Source of the DNA: Variovorax paradoxus
GTDB lineage: Bacteria > Pseudomonadota > Gammaproteobacteria > Burkholderiales > Burkholderiaceae_C
Length of the DNA: 64,000 bases
Assembly: GCF_030815975.1 (NCBI RefSeq)
Contig: NZ_JAUSXL010000002.1
Span: 744,001-808,000, forward strand
Direction: 5' to 3'
This document shows positions 23,295-32,894 of the stretch, in pieces. Below the pieces are notes generated by a model that was given only the letters and a program-made list of their open reading frames with translations, was not told where the DNA came from and did not search any database. Made by a program: the position numbers and the translations under genes. Positions within the stretch are counted from its first letter, which is position 1; the number at the start of each line of letters is the position of its first letter.

Positions 23295-24176
23295 TCAGGG
23301 CAGGCGAAACCGCGTCTCGCCCAGGGTGTCGAGCCCGAACTGCGACAGCAGCTCGCCGAGCCGTGCGGCCGCTGCGGCCTTGCGCTGCCCGGTGTGGCGC
23401 GCCAGGATCAGCTCGTTCTTCATGCTGTGCTCCCAGCCCACCAGTTCGGTGACGGTGACGCTGTAGCCGTTGGCCTCGAGGTACAGGCAGCGCAGCACGT
23501 TGGTGAGCTGGCTGCCGATTTCGCGCGTGTGCAGCGGATGGCGCCAGAGTTCGGCCAATGGCGTGCGCGACAGGGCCAGCGCCTTGGTTTCGCGCAGGCA
23601 TGCCGCTACCTCGGCCTGGCAGCAGGGCACCAGCACCATGCAGCGCGCCTTCTTGGCGAGCCCGAAGGCGATCGCGTCGTCGGTGGCCGTGTCGCAGGCA
23701 TGCAGCGCAGTGACCACGTCGATGCGCTCCGGCAGCTCGCTCGCCTGGGCCGATTCGGCCACGGTGAGGTTCAGGAAGGACATCCGGTCGAAGCCCAGCT
23801 GCCGCGCCAAGGCGCGCGATTTCTCGACCAGCTCGCTGCGCGTCTCGATGCCGTAGACATGGCCGCCCTGGCGCGAGCGGAAGAACAGATCGTAGATGAT
23901 GAAGCCAAGGTACGACTTGCCGGCGCCATGGTCGGCCAGCGTGGCCTCGGCACCGCCTTCCGGCAGTTCGCGCAGCAGCTGCTCGATGAACTGGAACAGG
24001 TGGTAGACCTGCTTGAGCTTGCGCCGCGAATCCTGGTTGAGCCGGCCTTCGCGCGTGAGGATGTGCAGTTCCTTCAGCAGCTCGATGGACTGGCCCGGAC
24101 GCAGCACCTCGGCCAGCTCGGCCTCGGCCTTGGTGGTCTTGGCCGTCTTCACGGCCCTGGTCGCTGGTGCGTTCAT
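23295..24176 (-). CDS. Class I SAM-dependent methyltransferase (Methyltransf_32-like)
   Basis: 293 residues. A helical N-terminal part of about 75 residues (KQVYHLFQFIEQLLREL) precedes a Rossmann methyltransferase domain. The SAM loop is DHGAGKSYLGFIIYD, then YGIETRSELVEKSRALARQL, VVTALHACDTATDDAI and LVPCCQAEVA. This ordering fits the broad family with cysteine pairs after strand 5; the substrate is unknown. The ATG overlaps the DUF1415 stop as ATGA (24173-24176). Confidence 0.8.
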   Translation of the reverse strand: MNAPATRAVKTAKTTKAEAELAEVLRPGQSIELLKELHILTREGRLNQDSRRKLKQVYHLFQFIEQLLRELPEGGAEATLADHGAGKSYLGFIIYDLFFRSRQGGHVYGIETRSELVEKSRALARQLGFDRMSFLNLTVAESAQASELPERIDVVTALHACDTATDDAIAFGLAKKARCMVLVPCCQAEVAACLRETKALALSRTPLAELWRHPLHTREIGSQLTNVLRCLYLEANGYSVTVTELVGWEHSMKNELILARHTGQRKAAAAARLGELLSQFGLDTLGETRFRLP

Positions 24177-24748
24177 GGCCGGGCGCTCCCGGGGCCCACG
24201 TCCAGCGCAGCCCAGCCGTCCGGCCCCAGCGCCTCGAGCGTCTCGATGTTGCGTTCGAAGATGGCTTCGGCCTCTGGAAAGGCCTCGACCGCGCGGCTCA
24301 CGCTGTCTTCGCGCAGCAAGTGCAGCGTGGGGTACGGCGCGCGGTTGGTGGCGTTGGCGATGTCGTCGGCGTCGGTGCCTGCGAACTGGAACCGCGGATG
24401 AAAGCTCGCGAGTTGAAACACGCCGTCGAAGCCCGCGCGCGCGAGCCTGCGTTCGGCGCGCGCCGTGAAATCGTTGAAGTCCAGAAAATCCGCCAAGGTA
24501 TTGGGTGCTGTCAGCAAGGTGGTGTCGCGCACGGAGGCATCGAGCGCAGCGAGTTCATTGGCCTCTGCAAGGAGCATGTCGATCAGCGCGGATTCGTCAG
24601 CGGGCAGGTACACGGCATGGTGGATCTGCCCCTTCACGTGCACCGCTTTCGCGAACGGGCACAGGTTGAGCCCGATCACCGCGCGTTCGAGCCAGCGCCG
24701 CATGTCGGCTTCGGCCTGGATGGCATCGATTGTCGCCGCGCCGGTCAT
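24173..24748 (-). CDS. DUF1415 family protein
   Basis: 191-residue cytoplasmic protein without signal peptide. The motifs AVIGLNLCPFAKAV, LLTAPNTLADFLDFNDF, FQLASFHPRFQFAGT and TNRAPYPTLHLLREDSV are those of the DUF1415 family, whose function is not established. Cys and His in NLCPFAKAVHVKG might bind a metal. It overlaps the MFS gene upstream and the methyltransferase gene downstream by four bases each, so all three are probably cotranslated. Confidence 0.85.
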   Translation of the reverse strand: MTGAATIDAIQAEADMRRWLERAVIGLNLCPFAKAVHVKGQIHHAVYLPADESALIDMLLAEANELAALDASVRDTTLLTAPNTLADFLDFNDFTARAERRLARAGFDGVFQLASFHPRFQFAGTDADDIANATNRAPYPTLHLLREDSVSRAVEAFPEAEAIFERNIETLEALGPDGWAALDVGPGSARP

Positions 24749-26016
24749 CCCACCTCCGCCGAAGGGCGTATTTCGCCGAGGCGCCGCGCCAGGGCCATGC
24801 CGGCCAGCGAGCATGCCAGCGTGGCGGTCCAGGTCCAGTGCCAGCCGCCGGCACGCAAGGCCACCCACGCTACCGCCGGCGGCGCCAGGAATTGGCCCAG
24901 GGAAGACGCCTGCTGCATGAGTCCGACGGTGGTGGAAACCGTGGACCGACCGGGCGCCAGGCGGACGCCGAGCAGGAAAAGGGTCGCCGGCACCATCCCG
25001 CCGCACAGGGAGAAGACGCAGACCGCGGCATAGCGAAGCACCGGCGGCAGACCGAGTGCGTCGGCGCCCTGCCCGATCTGCGCGAAGGCTGCAAAGCCGC
25101 CCAGCGCCATGGCCAGGAAACCCCATTGGAGCAAGCGCTCGGGTGCAACGCCGCGCTGCAGCCAGCGGCCGCCCGCGACATTGCCGACGATGTTCATCGC
25201 CGCCGCCACGGCGGTGAGCACCGCACTCCAGCCGGCCGGTATGCCGGCGCCGGCGTAGATGGCCGGGAGAAAGCCGATCACCGCCATCCACTGGGCCGAA
25301 TACACCGCAAAGGTCAGCGCGATCATCCAGGGCCCGGGCGCGCCGACCGTGGCGCGCAAGCGCGACGGCCATCCGCCGGCCGTGCTGCCCTCCACGCCCG
25401 CCGCAGCCGAACGCAACGCATCCGCGGGCACCACCAGCCACAGCCAGAGCGCCGCGGCGGCCGAAACGGCCGACAGCGTCCACCACCAGTCGGCCCATCC
25501 GCCCCAGGCGATCAGCGCCGGCCCGAAGAGCAGCGCAAGCGCGACGCCCAGCGGCATGTAGGCGCCCCATACGCCGAGCGCCGCCTTGTCCGCGCCCGGC
25601 GGCGTCAGGGCGCGGATCAGCCCCGGCCCCGGCATGACCGCCAGCAGAAAGCCGATGCCTTCGAGCGCGCGCAGGCCGAGCAGCCATTGCACCGCAAAGG
25701 CGCCGCCCAGGAGCCCTGCGCCGACCGCGCCGCCCAGCAGGCTCGCCATCGTCAGCACCAGCAGGCCGGTCAGCATGCTGCGGCGCAAGCCGATCGTGTC
25801 GGCCGCGAGCCCGGCGATCAACCCCAGGCTCATGCTCGCCACCTGCACCAGCGACAGCAGGAATCCGGCCTCGACCAGGTCGATGCCGAGCGACGCCTGC
25901 AGGGCCGGCACGGCAGGCGGCAGCTTGCCCAGGTGCAGCGCTGCGCTGACCCCGCCCAGCACCACGGCGAAGGCAGCGGCGGGAACGCGAGCGGACGAGA
26001 CGGCTGTTGCGCTCAT
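24745..26016 (-). CDS. Major facilitator superfamily transporter (CynX/NimT-like)
   Basis: 423 residues with about twelve hydrophobic segments. The loop after helix 2, GLAADTIGLRRSMLTG, is the MFS motif A variant. The sequence resembles the cyanate/nitroimidazole transporter branch; the substrate is unknown. The start overlaps the dgt stop-proximal boundary: its ATG (26016) and the dgt stop (26013) share ATGA. It is thus downstream of dgt in the pil/aro transcription unit. Confidence 0.85.
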   Translation of the reverse strand: MSATAVSSARVPAAAFAVVLGGVSAALHLGKLPPAVPALQASLGIDLVEAGFLLSLVQVASMSLGLIAGLAADTIGLRRSMLTGLLVLTMASLLGGAVGAGLLGGAFAVQWLLGLRALEGIGFLLAVMPGPGLIRALTPPGADKAALGVWGAYMPLGVALALLFGPALIAWGGWADWWWTLSAVSAAAALWLWLVVPADALRSAAAGVEGSTAGGWPSRLRATVGAPGPWMIALTFAVYSAQWMAVIGFLPAIYAGAGIPAGWSAVLTAVAAAMNIVGNVAGGRWLQRGVAPERLLQWGFLAMALGGFAAFAQIGQGADALGLPPVLRYAAVCVFSLCGGMVPATLFLLGVRLAPGRSTVSTTVGLMQQASSLGQFLAPPAVAWVALRAGGWHWTWTATLACSLAGMALARRLGEIRPSAEVG

Positions 26017-27143
26017 CCAATGCCCCGCCGGCCGGTCAGCCGTTCATGCTCGCGCATGGCGAAGCGGTCGGTCATGCCGGCGATGTAGTCGGCCACGGCG
26101 CGATGCCGGCCGCGGCGCTCTGCGTAGGAGCCGGGCATCTCGGCCCCGCGCTCCAGATAGGCCTCGAACAGTTCGCGCACCACCTGCTGCGCCTGGTCGG
26201 TGGTCTGCCTCACCTGCGGATGGCGATAGAGGTTGCGGAACAGAAAGGCCTTGAGCTCGTTGGACTGCGCCTGCATGGTTTCGCTGAATGCAACGAGGGG
26301 CGGCGCGTTGCGCACGCCGTCGGCATCGGCCGGCTTCACTGTTTCCAGGGCCGCACGGGTGGCGTCGATCACATCGTAGACCTGGGCGCTCAGCATGCGC
26401 CGGATGGTTTCGTAGAGCACACGCCGCCCTCCCAGCTGGGGGTATTCGGCCAGCGCCTCGCGGCGGTAGCGCTCGAAGAGCTCCACCTGGCCGAGCTGCT
26501 CGACGTTGATGAGCCCGGAGCGCACGCCGTCGTCGATGTCGTGCGCGTTGTAGGCAATTGCGTCGGCCAGGTTGCAAAGCTGCGCTTCGAGGCCCGGCTG
26601 GGTGCGGTCCAGGAAGCGGCGCGCCACGCCGTTGGGCTCGCCGGCTTCCAGCCGCTCGGCATTGGCGCGCGAGCAGTGCTTGAGGATGCCCTCGCGGGTC
26701 TCGAAGCTGAGATTCAGTCCGTCGTACTGCGGATAGCGATGTTCCAGGGCGTCGACCACGCGCAGGCTCTGCAGGTTGTGCTCGAAGCCGCCATGGCCTT
26801 CCATGCATGCGTTGAGCGCATCCTGCCCCGCATGGCCGAACGGCGTGTGGCCGAGGTCGTGCGCGAGGGCGATCGCTTCGACCAGGTCCTCGTTGATGCG
26901 CAGGGCGCGGGCGATGGAGCGGCCCAGTTGGGCGACTTCGAGCGAATGCGTGAGCCGGGTGCGGAACAGGTCGCCTTCATGGTTCAGGAAAACCTGTGTC
27001 TTGTAGACCAGCCGCCGAAACGCGGTGGAATGCACGATGCGGTCGCGGTCGCGCTGGAAGGCATCGCGCGTGGGCGCCGGCGGCTCGGCATGGCGCCTCC
27101 CGCGCGAGCGCGCCGGGTGGCAGGCATAGGCCGCAAGGCTCAC
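26013..27143 (-). CDS. dgt: Deoxyguanosinetriphosphate triphosphohydrolase-like protein (dGTPase)
   Basis: 376-residue HD-domain protein. HSTAFRRLVYKTQVF, the TRLTHSLEV histidine, HDLGHTPFGHAG and the later CNLADAIAYNAHDIDD supply the four HD metal ligands. It hydrolyses dNTPs to nucleoside and triphosphate in the cytoplasm. It lies 48 bases after aroB in the pil-aro-dgt order seen in betaproteobacteria. The C-terminal GRHRAVADYIAGMTDRFA is typical of type 2 members. Confidence 0.93.
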   Translation of the reverse strand: MSLAAYACHPARSRGRRHAEPPAPTRDAFQRDRDRIVHSTAFRRLVYKTQVFLNHEGDLFRTRLTHSLEVAQLGRSIARALRINEDLVEAIALAHDLGHTPFGHAGQDALNACMEGHGGFEHNLQSLRVVDALEHRYPQYDGLNLSFETREGILKHCSRANAERLEAGEPNGVARRFLDRTQPGLEAQLCNLADAIAYNAHDIDDGVRSGLINVEQLGQVELFERYRREALAEYPQLGGRRVLYETIRRMLSAQVYDVIDATRAALETVKPADADGVRNAPPLVAFSETMQAQSNELKAFLFRNLYRHPQVRQTTDQAQQVVRELFEAYLERGAEMPGSYAERRGRHRAVADYIAGMTDRFAMREHERLTGRRGIG

Positions 27144-27191
27144 TGAGGCACCCCTGGCGATCCGTTCACTGATGCACTCTCGGCGCGGCGC

Positions 27192-28304
27192 TCATTCCGC
27201 CTGGCAGCACCGCGCGAGCACTTCGCGCACCAGCGCATCGGGCGCGCTGCTGACAGCCGCGGAGCCCGGCTTGTCGATCACCACGAAGCGGATCTCGCCG
27301 GCTTCGGACTTCTTGTCGATCCGCATCAATTCGAGATAGCGCTCCGCTCCCAGCGCCGGCCCGACGGTCGGCAGGCCGGCGCGTTCGATCAGCCGCGTGA
27401 GTCGCTCGACGAACGCCGCATCGACGCCGCCGAGCCGCTGCGACAGGTGCGCCGCCATCACCATGCCGCAGCCGACCGCTTCGCCATGCAGCCACTCGCC
27501 GTAGCCCAGGCCCGACTCGATGGCGTGGCCGAAGGTGTGGCCGAAGTTGAGGATGGCCCGCACGCCGGTCTCGCGCTCGTCCTGGCCGACGACCAGCGCC
27601 TTGATCTCGCAGCTGCGCTTGACCGCATGGGCCAGCGCGGCGGGCTCCCGCGCCACGAGGGCATCGATGTTCGCCTCGATCCAGTCGAAGAAGGCCATGT
27701 CGTGGATCGGGCCGTACTTGATGACCTCGGCCAGGCCGGCGCTCAGCTCGCGCGGCGGCAGCGTCTGCAGCGTGCCCAGGTCGCACACCACGAGCTGCGG
27801 CTGGTAGAACGCGCCGATCATGTTCTTGCCGAGCGGGTGGTTGATGGCGGTCTTGCCGCCGACCGACGAATCGACCTGCGCCAGCAGCGTGGTCGGAACC
27901 TGCACAAAGGGCACGCCGCGCATGTAGCTGGCGGCGGCAAAGCCAGCCATGTCGCCCACCACGCCGCCGCCCAGGGCGAACAGCACGGTCTTGCGGTCGC
28001 TGCCGTGGCCGAGCAAGGCATCGAAGATCAGATTCAGGGTCTGCAGGTTCTTGTGCACCTCGCCGTCGGGCAGTTCGAGCAGGTGCACGGTGCGAAAGCG
28101 GCCGGCCAGCGCGGCGCGCAAGGCCTTGGCGTAGAGCGGCGCCACGGTGGTGTTGCTGACGATCAGCGCGCTGGCGGCCGCGGGCACGGCGGCAAAGCTC
28201 TGGGGGTCGTCCAGCAGGCCGGCGCCGATCAGGATCGGGTAGCTGCGCTCGCCGAGCTGAATGTCGACGCGTTCTGGCGGTGCGGAAGGTGCGGGCAATG
28301 GCAT
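27192..28304 (-). CDS. aroB: AroB, 3-dehydroquinate synthase
   Basis: 370 residues, NAD- and zinc-dependent second step of the shikimate pathway. [56 protein letters not shown] and the histidines in [12 protein letters not shown] are all conserved. It follows aroK by 32 bases; aroK-aroB adjacency to pilQ is widespread in gamma- and betaproteobacteria. Confidence 0.97.
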   Translation of the reverse strand: MPLPAPSAPPERVDIQLGERSYPILIGAGLLDDPQSFAAVPAAASALIVSNTTVAPLYAKALRAALAGRFRTVHLLELPDGEVHKNLQTLNLIFDALLGHGSDRKTVLFALGGGVVGDMAGFAAASYMRGVPFVQVPTTLLAQVDSSVGGKTAINHPLGKNMIGAFYQPQLVVCDLGTLQTLPPRELSAGLAEVIKYGPIHDMAFFDWIEANIDALVAREPAALAHAVKRSCEIKALVVGQDERETGVRAILNFGHTFGHAIESGLGYGEWLHGEAVGCGMVMAAHLSQRLGGVDAAFVERLTRLIERAGLPTVGPALGAERYLELMRIDKKSEAGEIRFVVIDKPGSAAVSSAPDALVREVLARCCQAE

Positions 28305-28336
28305 GGCAGCGAGTTTAGGCGCTGCGAGCCGGCGCT

Positions 28337-28885
28337 TCAGTCGGAGGGCTCTTCCGGCTGGCTGCCCGGCACCACGATGCCGGCGAGCTCCAGCTGCATC
28401 ACGATGATGTTCACCAGCATGGCGATCGAGGGGCGCCCGGTATCGACCACTTCATGGGCCGTCTCGCGGTAGAGCGGATCGCGCGCATCGTGCAGTTCGC
28501 GCAGCCGGCCCAGCGGGTCGGCCACCTGCAGCAGGGGCCGCTTGACATCGTGGCGCAGGCGCCGGAACAGGTCCTCGGGCGAGGAGCGCAGGTAGATCAC
28601 GTGGAAGCGGTCCCGCAGCTGCTTGCGGTTGGCCTCCCGCAGGACGGCGCCGCCCCCCGTGGCCAACACGCCGTGGGGCTGGGCGGCAAGGTCGGCGATG
28701 ACCGTCTGCTCGAGGTCCCGGAAGGCGATTTCACCCTCCCGCTCGAAGAAATCGCGGATCGAGCAGCCGATGCGCTGCTCGATCACGTGATCGGTATCGA
28801 CGAAGGGAAGGTTCAGGCGTGCGCCCAAACGCCGGCCCACTGCGGACTTGCCGGCGCCGGGCAACCCGACGAGTGCGACCGCCAC
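28337..28885 (-). CDS. aroK: AroK, shikimate kinase
   Basis: 182-residue NMP-kinase-like enzyme that phosphorylates shikimate. Walker [15 protein letters not shown], the substrate aspartate in FVDTDHVIE, Arg in [12 protein letters not shown] context ([13 protein letters not shown]), [12 protein letters not shown], the lid KRPLL and RDPLYRETA are present. The only suitable start is a GTG at 28885, 23 bases after the pilQ stop and with no clear Shine-Dalgarno, so expression may depend on read-through from pilQ. Confidence 0.95.
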   Translation of the reverse strand: MAVALVGLPGAGKSAVGRRLGARLNLPFVDTDHVIEQRIGCSIRDFFEREGEIAFRDLEQTVIADLAAQPHGVLATGGGAVLREANRKQLRDRFHVIYLRSSPEDLFRRLRHDVKRPLLQVADPLGRLRELHDARDPLYRETAHEVVDTGRPSIAMLVNIIVMQLELAGIVVPGSQPEEPSD

Positions 28886-28908
28886 GCGGTGGCTGCTACG
28901 CCCGCGCG

Positions 28909-31047
28909 TCAGCGCGCGGCGTTGCGGTCGGTAATCATCTTCGGAGTGATAAAGACGAGCATTTCGGTCTTGTTGGCAACGCGTTCGCGCTTGCGGAACA
29001 GTGCCCCCAGGTAGGGCACTTCACCCAGCACCGGCACGCGCGACTCGTCATTGGTTTCGGTAAGTTCGAAGATACCACCGATGACGACCGTGCCGCCGTT
29101 CTCGACCAGCACCTCGGTCTGCACATGCTTGGTGTTGATGGCCGGGCCCGCCGAGGTGTTGACGCCGCGGGCGTCCTTGCTCACGTCGAGCGTGAGAATG
29201 ATGTTGCCTTCGGGCGTGATCTGCGGCGTGACTTCGAGCTTCAGCACCGCCTTGCGGAACGAGATCGAGGTGGCGCCGCTGGAGGTTGCCTGCTGGTAGG
29301 GAATTTCCTCGCCCTGCTCGATCAGCGCCTTGGTCTGGTCCGCCGTGATGACGCGCGGGCTGGACACCAGCTTGCCCTTGCCGTCGGCTTCGAGCGCCGA
29401 GATCTCGAGGTTCAGCATGCGCGACAAGCTCGAGTTGAACAGCGAGATCGCGAAGGTGCCCGGCGCGTTGCCGGTGCCGCCGGCGTCGCCCGCAGGCAGG
29501 TTGATGAAGTTGGAGTTGGTCCAAGTGGCTGCTGCGGCGCCGACGCCGCCGGTGGTGGCGGGCATCACGCCGAAGGTGCCGTACGCCGGATTGCCGTTGG
29601 CCGACGCGACGCGTTCGCGGGAGATACCGCCGCCGAGCCGCACGCCCAGCGACTTGCCGAAGGTGTCGGAGGCTTCCACGATGCGGGCTTCGATCAGCAC
29701 CTGGCGCACCGGAATGTCGAGCTTCTGGATCAGGTCGGCCACTTGTGCGAGGCGTGAGGGAATGTCCGACACGAACAGCTGGTTGGTGCGCGCCTCCGCG
29801 ATCACGCTGCCGCGCGGGCTCAGGATGCGCGTGGTGGTGCCGGAGCCGCCACCGCCGCCGGCCGAGGCGCCGGTTCCGGTCAACCCCTGGGCAATGGCGA
29901 TCGCCTTGGTGTAGTTGAGCTGGAACGACTGGGTGCGCACCGGCTCGAGGTTCTCGATCGCGGCCTTGGCTTCGAATTCGAGCTTTTCCTTGGCGTTGAT
30001 TTCATCCTTGGGCGCGATCCACAGCACGCTGCCGTTCTTGCGCATGCCCAGGTTCTTGGCCTGCATGATGATGTCGAGGGCTTGGTCCCAGGGCACGTCC
30101 TTCAGCCGCAGCGTCAGCGCGCCGGAGACCGAGTCGGAGGTCACGATGTTGAAGTTCGTGAAGTCGGCAATCACCTGCAGCAGCGAGCGGATCTCGATGT
30201 TCTGGAAGTTCAGCGACAGCTTCTCGCCGTTGTAGCCCACGCCCTGCGTCAGCTTGGCCGGATCCACCTTGCGTGCGCGAAGCTCCACCACGAACTGGTT
30301 TTCGCTCTGATAGGCGCTGTGCTCCCAGTCGCCCTTGGCCTCGATCGTCATGCGCACGCGGTCGCCCGACTGTTGCGAGGTGATCAGCTGGACCGGGGTG
30401 TTGAAGTCGGCCACGTCGAGGCGGCGGCGCAGCCCCTCGGGCAGGGTCGACTTGGTGAACTCGACGACAAGGTTCTTGCCTTGCTGCTTGACGTCCACGC
30501 CCACCTGGTTGTTCGGCAGGTCGACGATCACGCGGCCCGTGTTGTCCGCACCCAGGCGGAAGTCGACGTCGCGCAGCGGCAGGGTGTCGCGGTTGCGGTT
30601 CTCGGCAAAGACCGTGGGCGTGGACGACGCCAGCGCCGTGCCGGCCACGGGCTCGAGGATCACCAGCAGCGATTTGCCCTGGATCTCGGTCTTGTACGCC
30701 GTGGCCTGCTTGAGGTTCAGCACCACCCGGCTGCGCTCGCCGGCCTGGACCACATTGACGGAACGCAGGTTGCCCTGGTTCACTTCAATGGCCGAGCGTC
30801 CGATGGCGTTGGTGACGCCCGGAAAATCGAGCGCGATGCGCGCCGGCGTCTGCACGGCAAAGCCGGTCGGCAAGACCGCGAGCGGCTGGGCGAGATCGAT
30901 GCGGATCACCTCCGCGCCGGACTGCGTCGAACTGGTCACCGCCTCGATGGCGTTTTGCGCATGGGCCATAGCGAAAGCGCCAAGTGCCAGCAGACCCAGC
31001 CCCGCAGCTCGCAGCCGCTGTGCCATCGTTGATTTTTTCTGATTCAT
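28909..31047 (-). CDS. pilQ: PilQ, type IV pilus secretin
   Basis: 712 residues with signal peptide ending in AMAHA. N-terminal AMIN-type beta domains (about 30-280) bind peptidoglycan, then STN/N-domains (NIVTSDSVSGALTLRLKDV), a glycine-rich linker (SAGGGGGSG) and the secretin core with VLIEARIVEASDTFGKSLG and VPVLGEVPYLGALFR. It forms the outer-membrane channel for the pilus. The ATG overlaps the pilP stop as ATGA (31044-31047). Function: twitching, adhesion and often DNA uptake. Confidence 0.97.
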   Translation of the reverse strand: MNQKKSTMAQRLRAAGLGLLALGAFAMAHAQNAIEAVTSSTQSGAEVIRIDLAQPLAVLPTGFAVQTPARIALDFPGVTNAIGRSAIEVNQGNLRSVNVVQAGERSRVVLNLKQATAYKTEIQGKSLLVILEPVAGTALASSTPTVFAENRNRDTLPLRDVDFRLGADNTGRVIVDLPNNQVGVDVKQQGKNLVVEFTKSTLPEGLRRRLDVADFNTPVQLITSQQSGDRVRMTIEAKGDWEHSAYQSENQFVVELRARKVDPAKLTQGVGYNGEKLSLNFQNIEIRSLLQVIADFTNFNIVTSDSVSGALTLRLKDVPWDQALDIIMQAKNLGMRKNGSVLWIAPKDEINAKEKLEFEAKAAIENLEPVRTQSFQLNYTKAIAIAQGLTGTGASAGGGGGSGTTTRILSPRGSVIAEARTNQLFVSDIPSRLAQVADLIQKLDIPVRQVLIEARIVEASDTFGKSLGVRLGGGISRERVASANGNPAYGTFGVMPATTGGVGAAAATWTNSNFINLPAGDAGGTGNAPGTFAISLFNSSLSRMLNLEISALEADGKGKLVSSPRVITADQTKALIEQGEEIPYQQATSSGATSISFRKAVLKLEVTPQITPEGNIILTLDVSKDARGVNTSAGPAINTKHVQTEVLVENGGTVVIGGIFELTETNDESRVPVLGEVPYLGALFRKRERVANKTEMLVFITPKMITDRNAAR

Positions 31048-31586
31048 TTCGCACTCTCTTGCAGCTGCAATGTCGCCACGCGTTCGATCCATTCACCGGC
31101 GGCGTCCTGCACGATTTCACGCAGGGCGACTTCGGTTTCGTTGATACGGGTAATGCGCCCGTAGTTGAGCCCCAGGTACTCGCCGACGCGCACCTTGTAG
31201 AGCAGCTTGTCGACACGAACCAGCGCCACTGGCTGGCCGTGGCGGTTCATGCTGCCCACCATGGCCATCGCGTCGAGCGGGAAGGCTTCGAGCGCTTCCT
31301 TGCGGCGCGCCAGCTCGGGCGCGATCAGCTCCGACGTGCTGGGCTGGTTCGAGTCGCGGCGCAGCGCCTGGGTCAGCTTCAGCAGGTTGAACGGCTCGAA
31401 CGCCGATCCTTCGGTATAGGCCTGGGGCGTGAATTTCTTGGGTTCCGTGATCGGCGGCACCGTGGGCTTCACCTGGGCGCGCTGCTCGACCATCCAGCGG
31501 CGCAGGTCTTCCTGCTCCGAATCGGCGCAGGCGCTCAGGCCCAGGGCGGCCACGACCAGCCACAGGAGGTTGGCGGTCGTCCTCAT
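31044..31586 (-). CDS. pilP: PilP, type IV pilus assembly lipoprotein
   Basis: 180 residues, lipobox LSAC (Cys20). An unstructured proline-containing stretch (VKPTVPPITEPKK) leads to a small beta domain with KVRVGEYLGLNYGRITRINETEV, the part that contacts PilQ and PilNO. It overlaps pilO and pilQ by four bases at either end, forming a tightly coupled block. Confidence 0.95.
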   Translation of the reverse strand: MRTTANLLWLVVAALGLSACADSEQEDLRRWMVEQRAQVKPTVPPITEPKKFTPQAYTEGSAFEPFNLLKLTQALRRDSNQPSTSELIAPELARRKEALEAFPLDAMAMVGSMNRHGQPVALVRVDKLLYKVRVGEYLGLNYGRITRINETEVALREIVQDAAGEWIERVATLQLQESAK

Positions 31587-32266
31587 TTCTTCGCCTTCGG
31601 CGCCGCGGCGCGTTTCTGGGCCGCCCGCTCTTCGTCATCGAGATAGCGGTAAGTGCGTGCCGTGGCATCCATCGTGAGGGTGCCGTCCTTGTCTTTTTGC
31701 TGCGGAGTGATCGTGAGGTTGTTCAGCGTCACGATGCGCGACAGGCTCGCAACGTCGGCCGCGAAAGAGCCGATGTCGTGGTAGCGGCCGGTCACGCGCA
31801 CGGCGATCGGCAGTTCCGCGTAGTAGTCCTTCACCGAAACCTGGCCCGGGCGGAACAGTTCGAACTGCAGGCTGCGTCCGAGCCCGGCCTGGTTGATGTC
31901 GGACAGCAATGCGTCCATTTCCGCCTTGCTGGGCAGCTGCTTCTCGAGCAGCGTCACATATTGCTGCACCTGCTCGCGCTGCTTCTTCAGCAGATCGAGA
32001 TTGGCGGCAAGCGCCACCTTCTTCTGGTAGTCGGCCCGCAGCGTGACTTCCTTGGCGCGCTCGCTCTCGAGCTCGTCGTTGGAATTGGTCAGCCACAGGA
32101 ACCACATGCCGGCGAGCACCAGCGCGGTCACCGCCAGGCACAAGGCGTAGCGGGGCACCGGCGGCCAGGCGGACGGATCGTTCGGGTTCAGGTTGCGGAA
32201 CTGGTCGCCGAAGCTGCGCAGCGCCGCGCCGACGTCGATTTTTTGAGAGGGGCGATTGCTTGCCAT
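31583..32266 (-). CDS. pilO: PilO, type IV pilus inner-membrane alignment protein
   Basis: 227 residues: cytoplasmic tail, one membrane helix (ALCLAVTALVLAGMWFLWL), a coiled coil (about 65-110) and a ferredoxin-like periplasmic domain with YYAELPIAVRVTGRYHDIG. It dimerises with PilN. The C-terminus is a lysine/alanine-rich tail (KRAAAPKAKK). It starts seven bases after pilN. Confidence 0.95.
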   Translation of the reverse strand: MASNRPSQKIDVGAALRSFGDQFRNLNPNDPSAWPPVPRYALCLAVTALVLAGMWFLWLTNSNDELESERAKEVTLRADYQKKVALAANLDLLKKQREQVQQYVTLLEKQLPSKAEMDALLSDINQAGLGRSLQFELFRPGQVSVKDYYAELPIAVRVTGRYHDIGSFAADVASLSRIVTLNNLTITPQQKDKDGTLTMDATARTYRYLDDEERAAQKRAAAPKAKK

Positions 32267-32273
32267 GATCCGT

Positions 32274-32894
32274 CTACCCCTTGGCTGGCGCCGCTGCGGC
32301 CAGGGCCTTGTCGGCTGCGGCCTTCTGCGCGTCGGTCGGCCGCTTGAGGCCGATGCGCATCGTGAAGTTCGCCACGCGGCGCTGGTCGCGCTGACTCAGG
32401 CTCACCGTCGCGGAAGTGATTTCGACCAGCTCGGGCTTGACCAGCCACGGGCTGTTGTTGCCCAGGTTGCGCAGCAGTTCCGAGACGCGTTCGTTCGACT
32501 GCGCCATGCCCTGCAGCGTGACGGTCTGGTTGTCCTGCTTCATGCTGGTCAGGTAGACGCCGTCGGGCAGCTGGCGGACCAGTTCGTTGAGCAGGTGCAC
32601 CGGCAGGTTGCGGTCGCCCTGGAGGTCTTCGACCGCCTGCTGGCGTGCGCGCAGCGCGGCAATTTCTTCCTGCAGGGTCGAGATTTCCTTGATTTCGACT
32701 TCGAGCTTGGTGATCTCGGTCTTCAGGAAATTGTTCTTGGTTTGCTGGGCCGAGATCTGCGCCTCGAACCAGAGATAGCCCAGGCCGGCGATCAGGACGC
32801 CCAGCACTGCGGCTGCGCCCAGAGTGCCGTAGAAGGCTTCGCGGCGCCGCTTGCGCGCGGCTTCGCGATGCGGAAGCAGATTGATGAGGATCAC
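32274..32894 (-). CDS. pilN: PilN, type IV pilus inner-membrane alignment protein
   Basis: 206 residues. The N-terminus (M/V)ILINLLPHREAARKRRR is the conserved motif that binds PilM. A membrane helix, a coiled coil (about 50-95) and a ferredoxin-like domain follow. The start is a GTG at 32894 that overlaps the pilM stop as GTGA; the in-frame ATG ten codons earlier would place residues before the PilM-binding motif and is rejected. Confidence 0.94.
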   Translation of the reverse strand: MILINLLPHREAARKRRREAFYGTLGAAAVLGVLIAGLGYLWFEAQISAQQTKNNFLKTEITKLEVEIKEISTLQEEIAALRARQQAVEDLQGDRNLPVHLLNELVRQLPDGVYLTSMKQDNQTVTLQGMAQSNERVSELLRNLGNNSPWLVKPELVEITSATVSLSQRDQRRVANFTMRIGLKRPTDAQKAAADKALAAAAPAKG

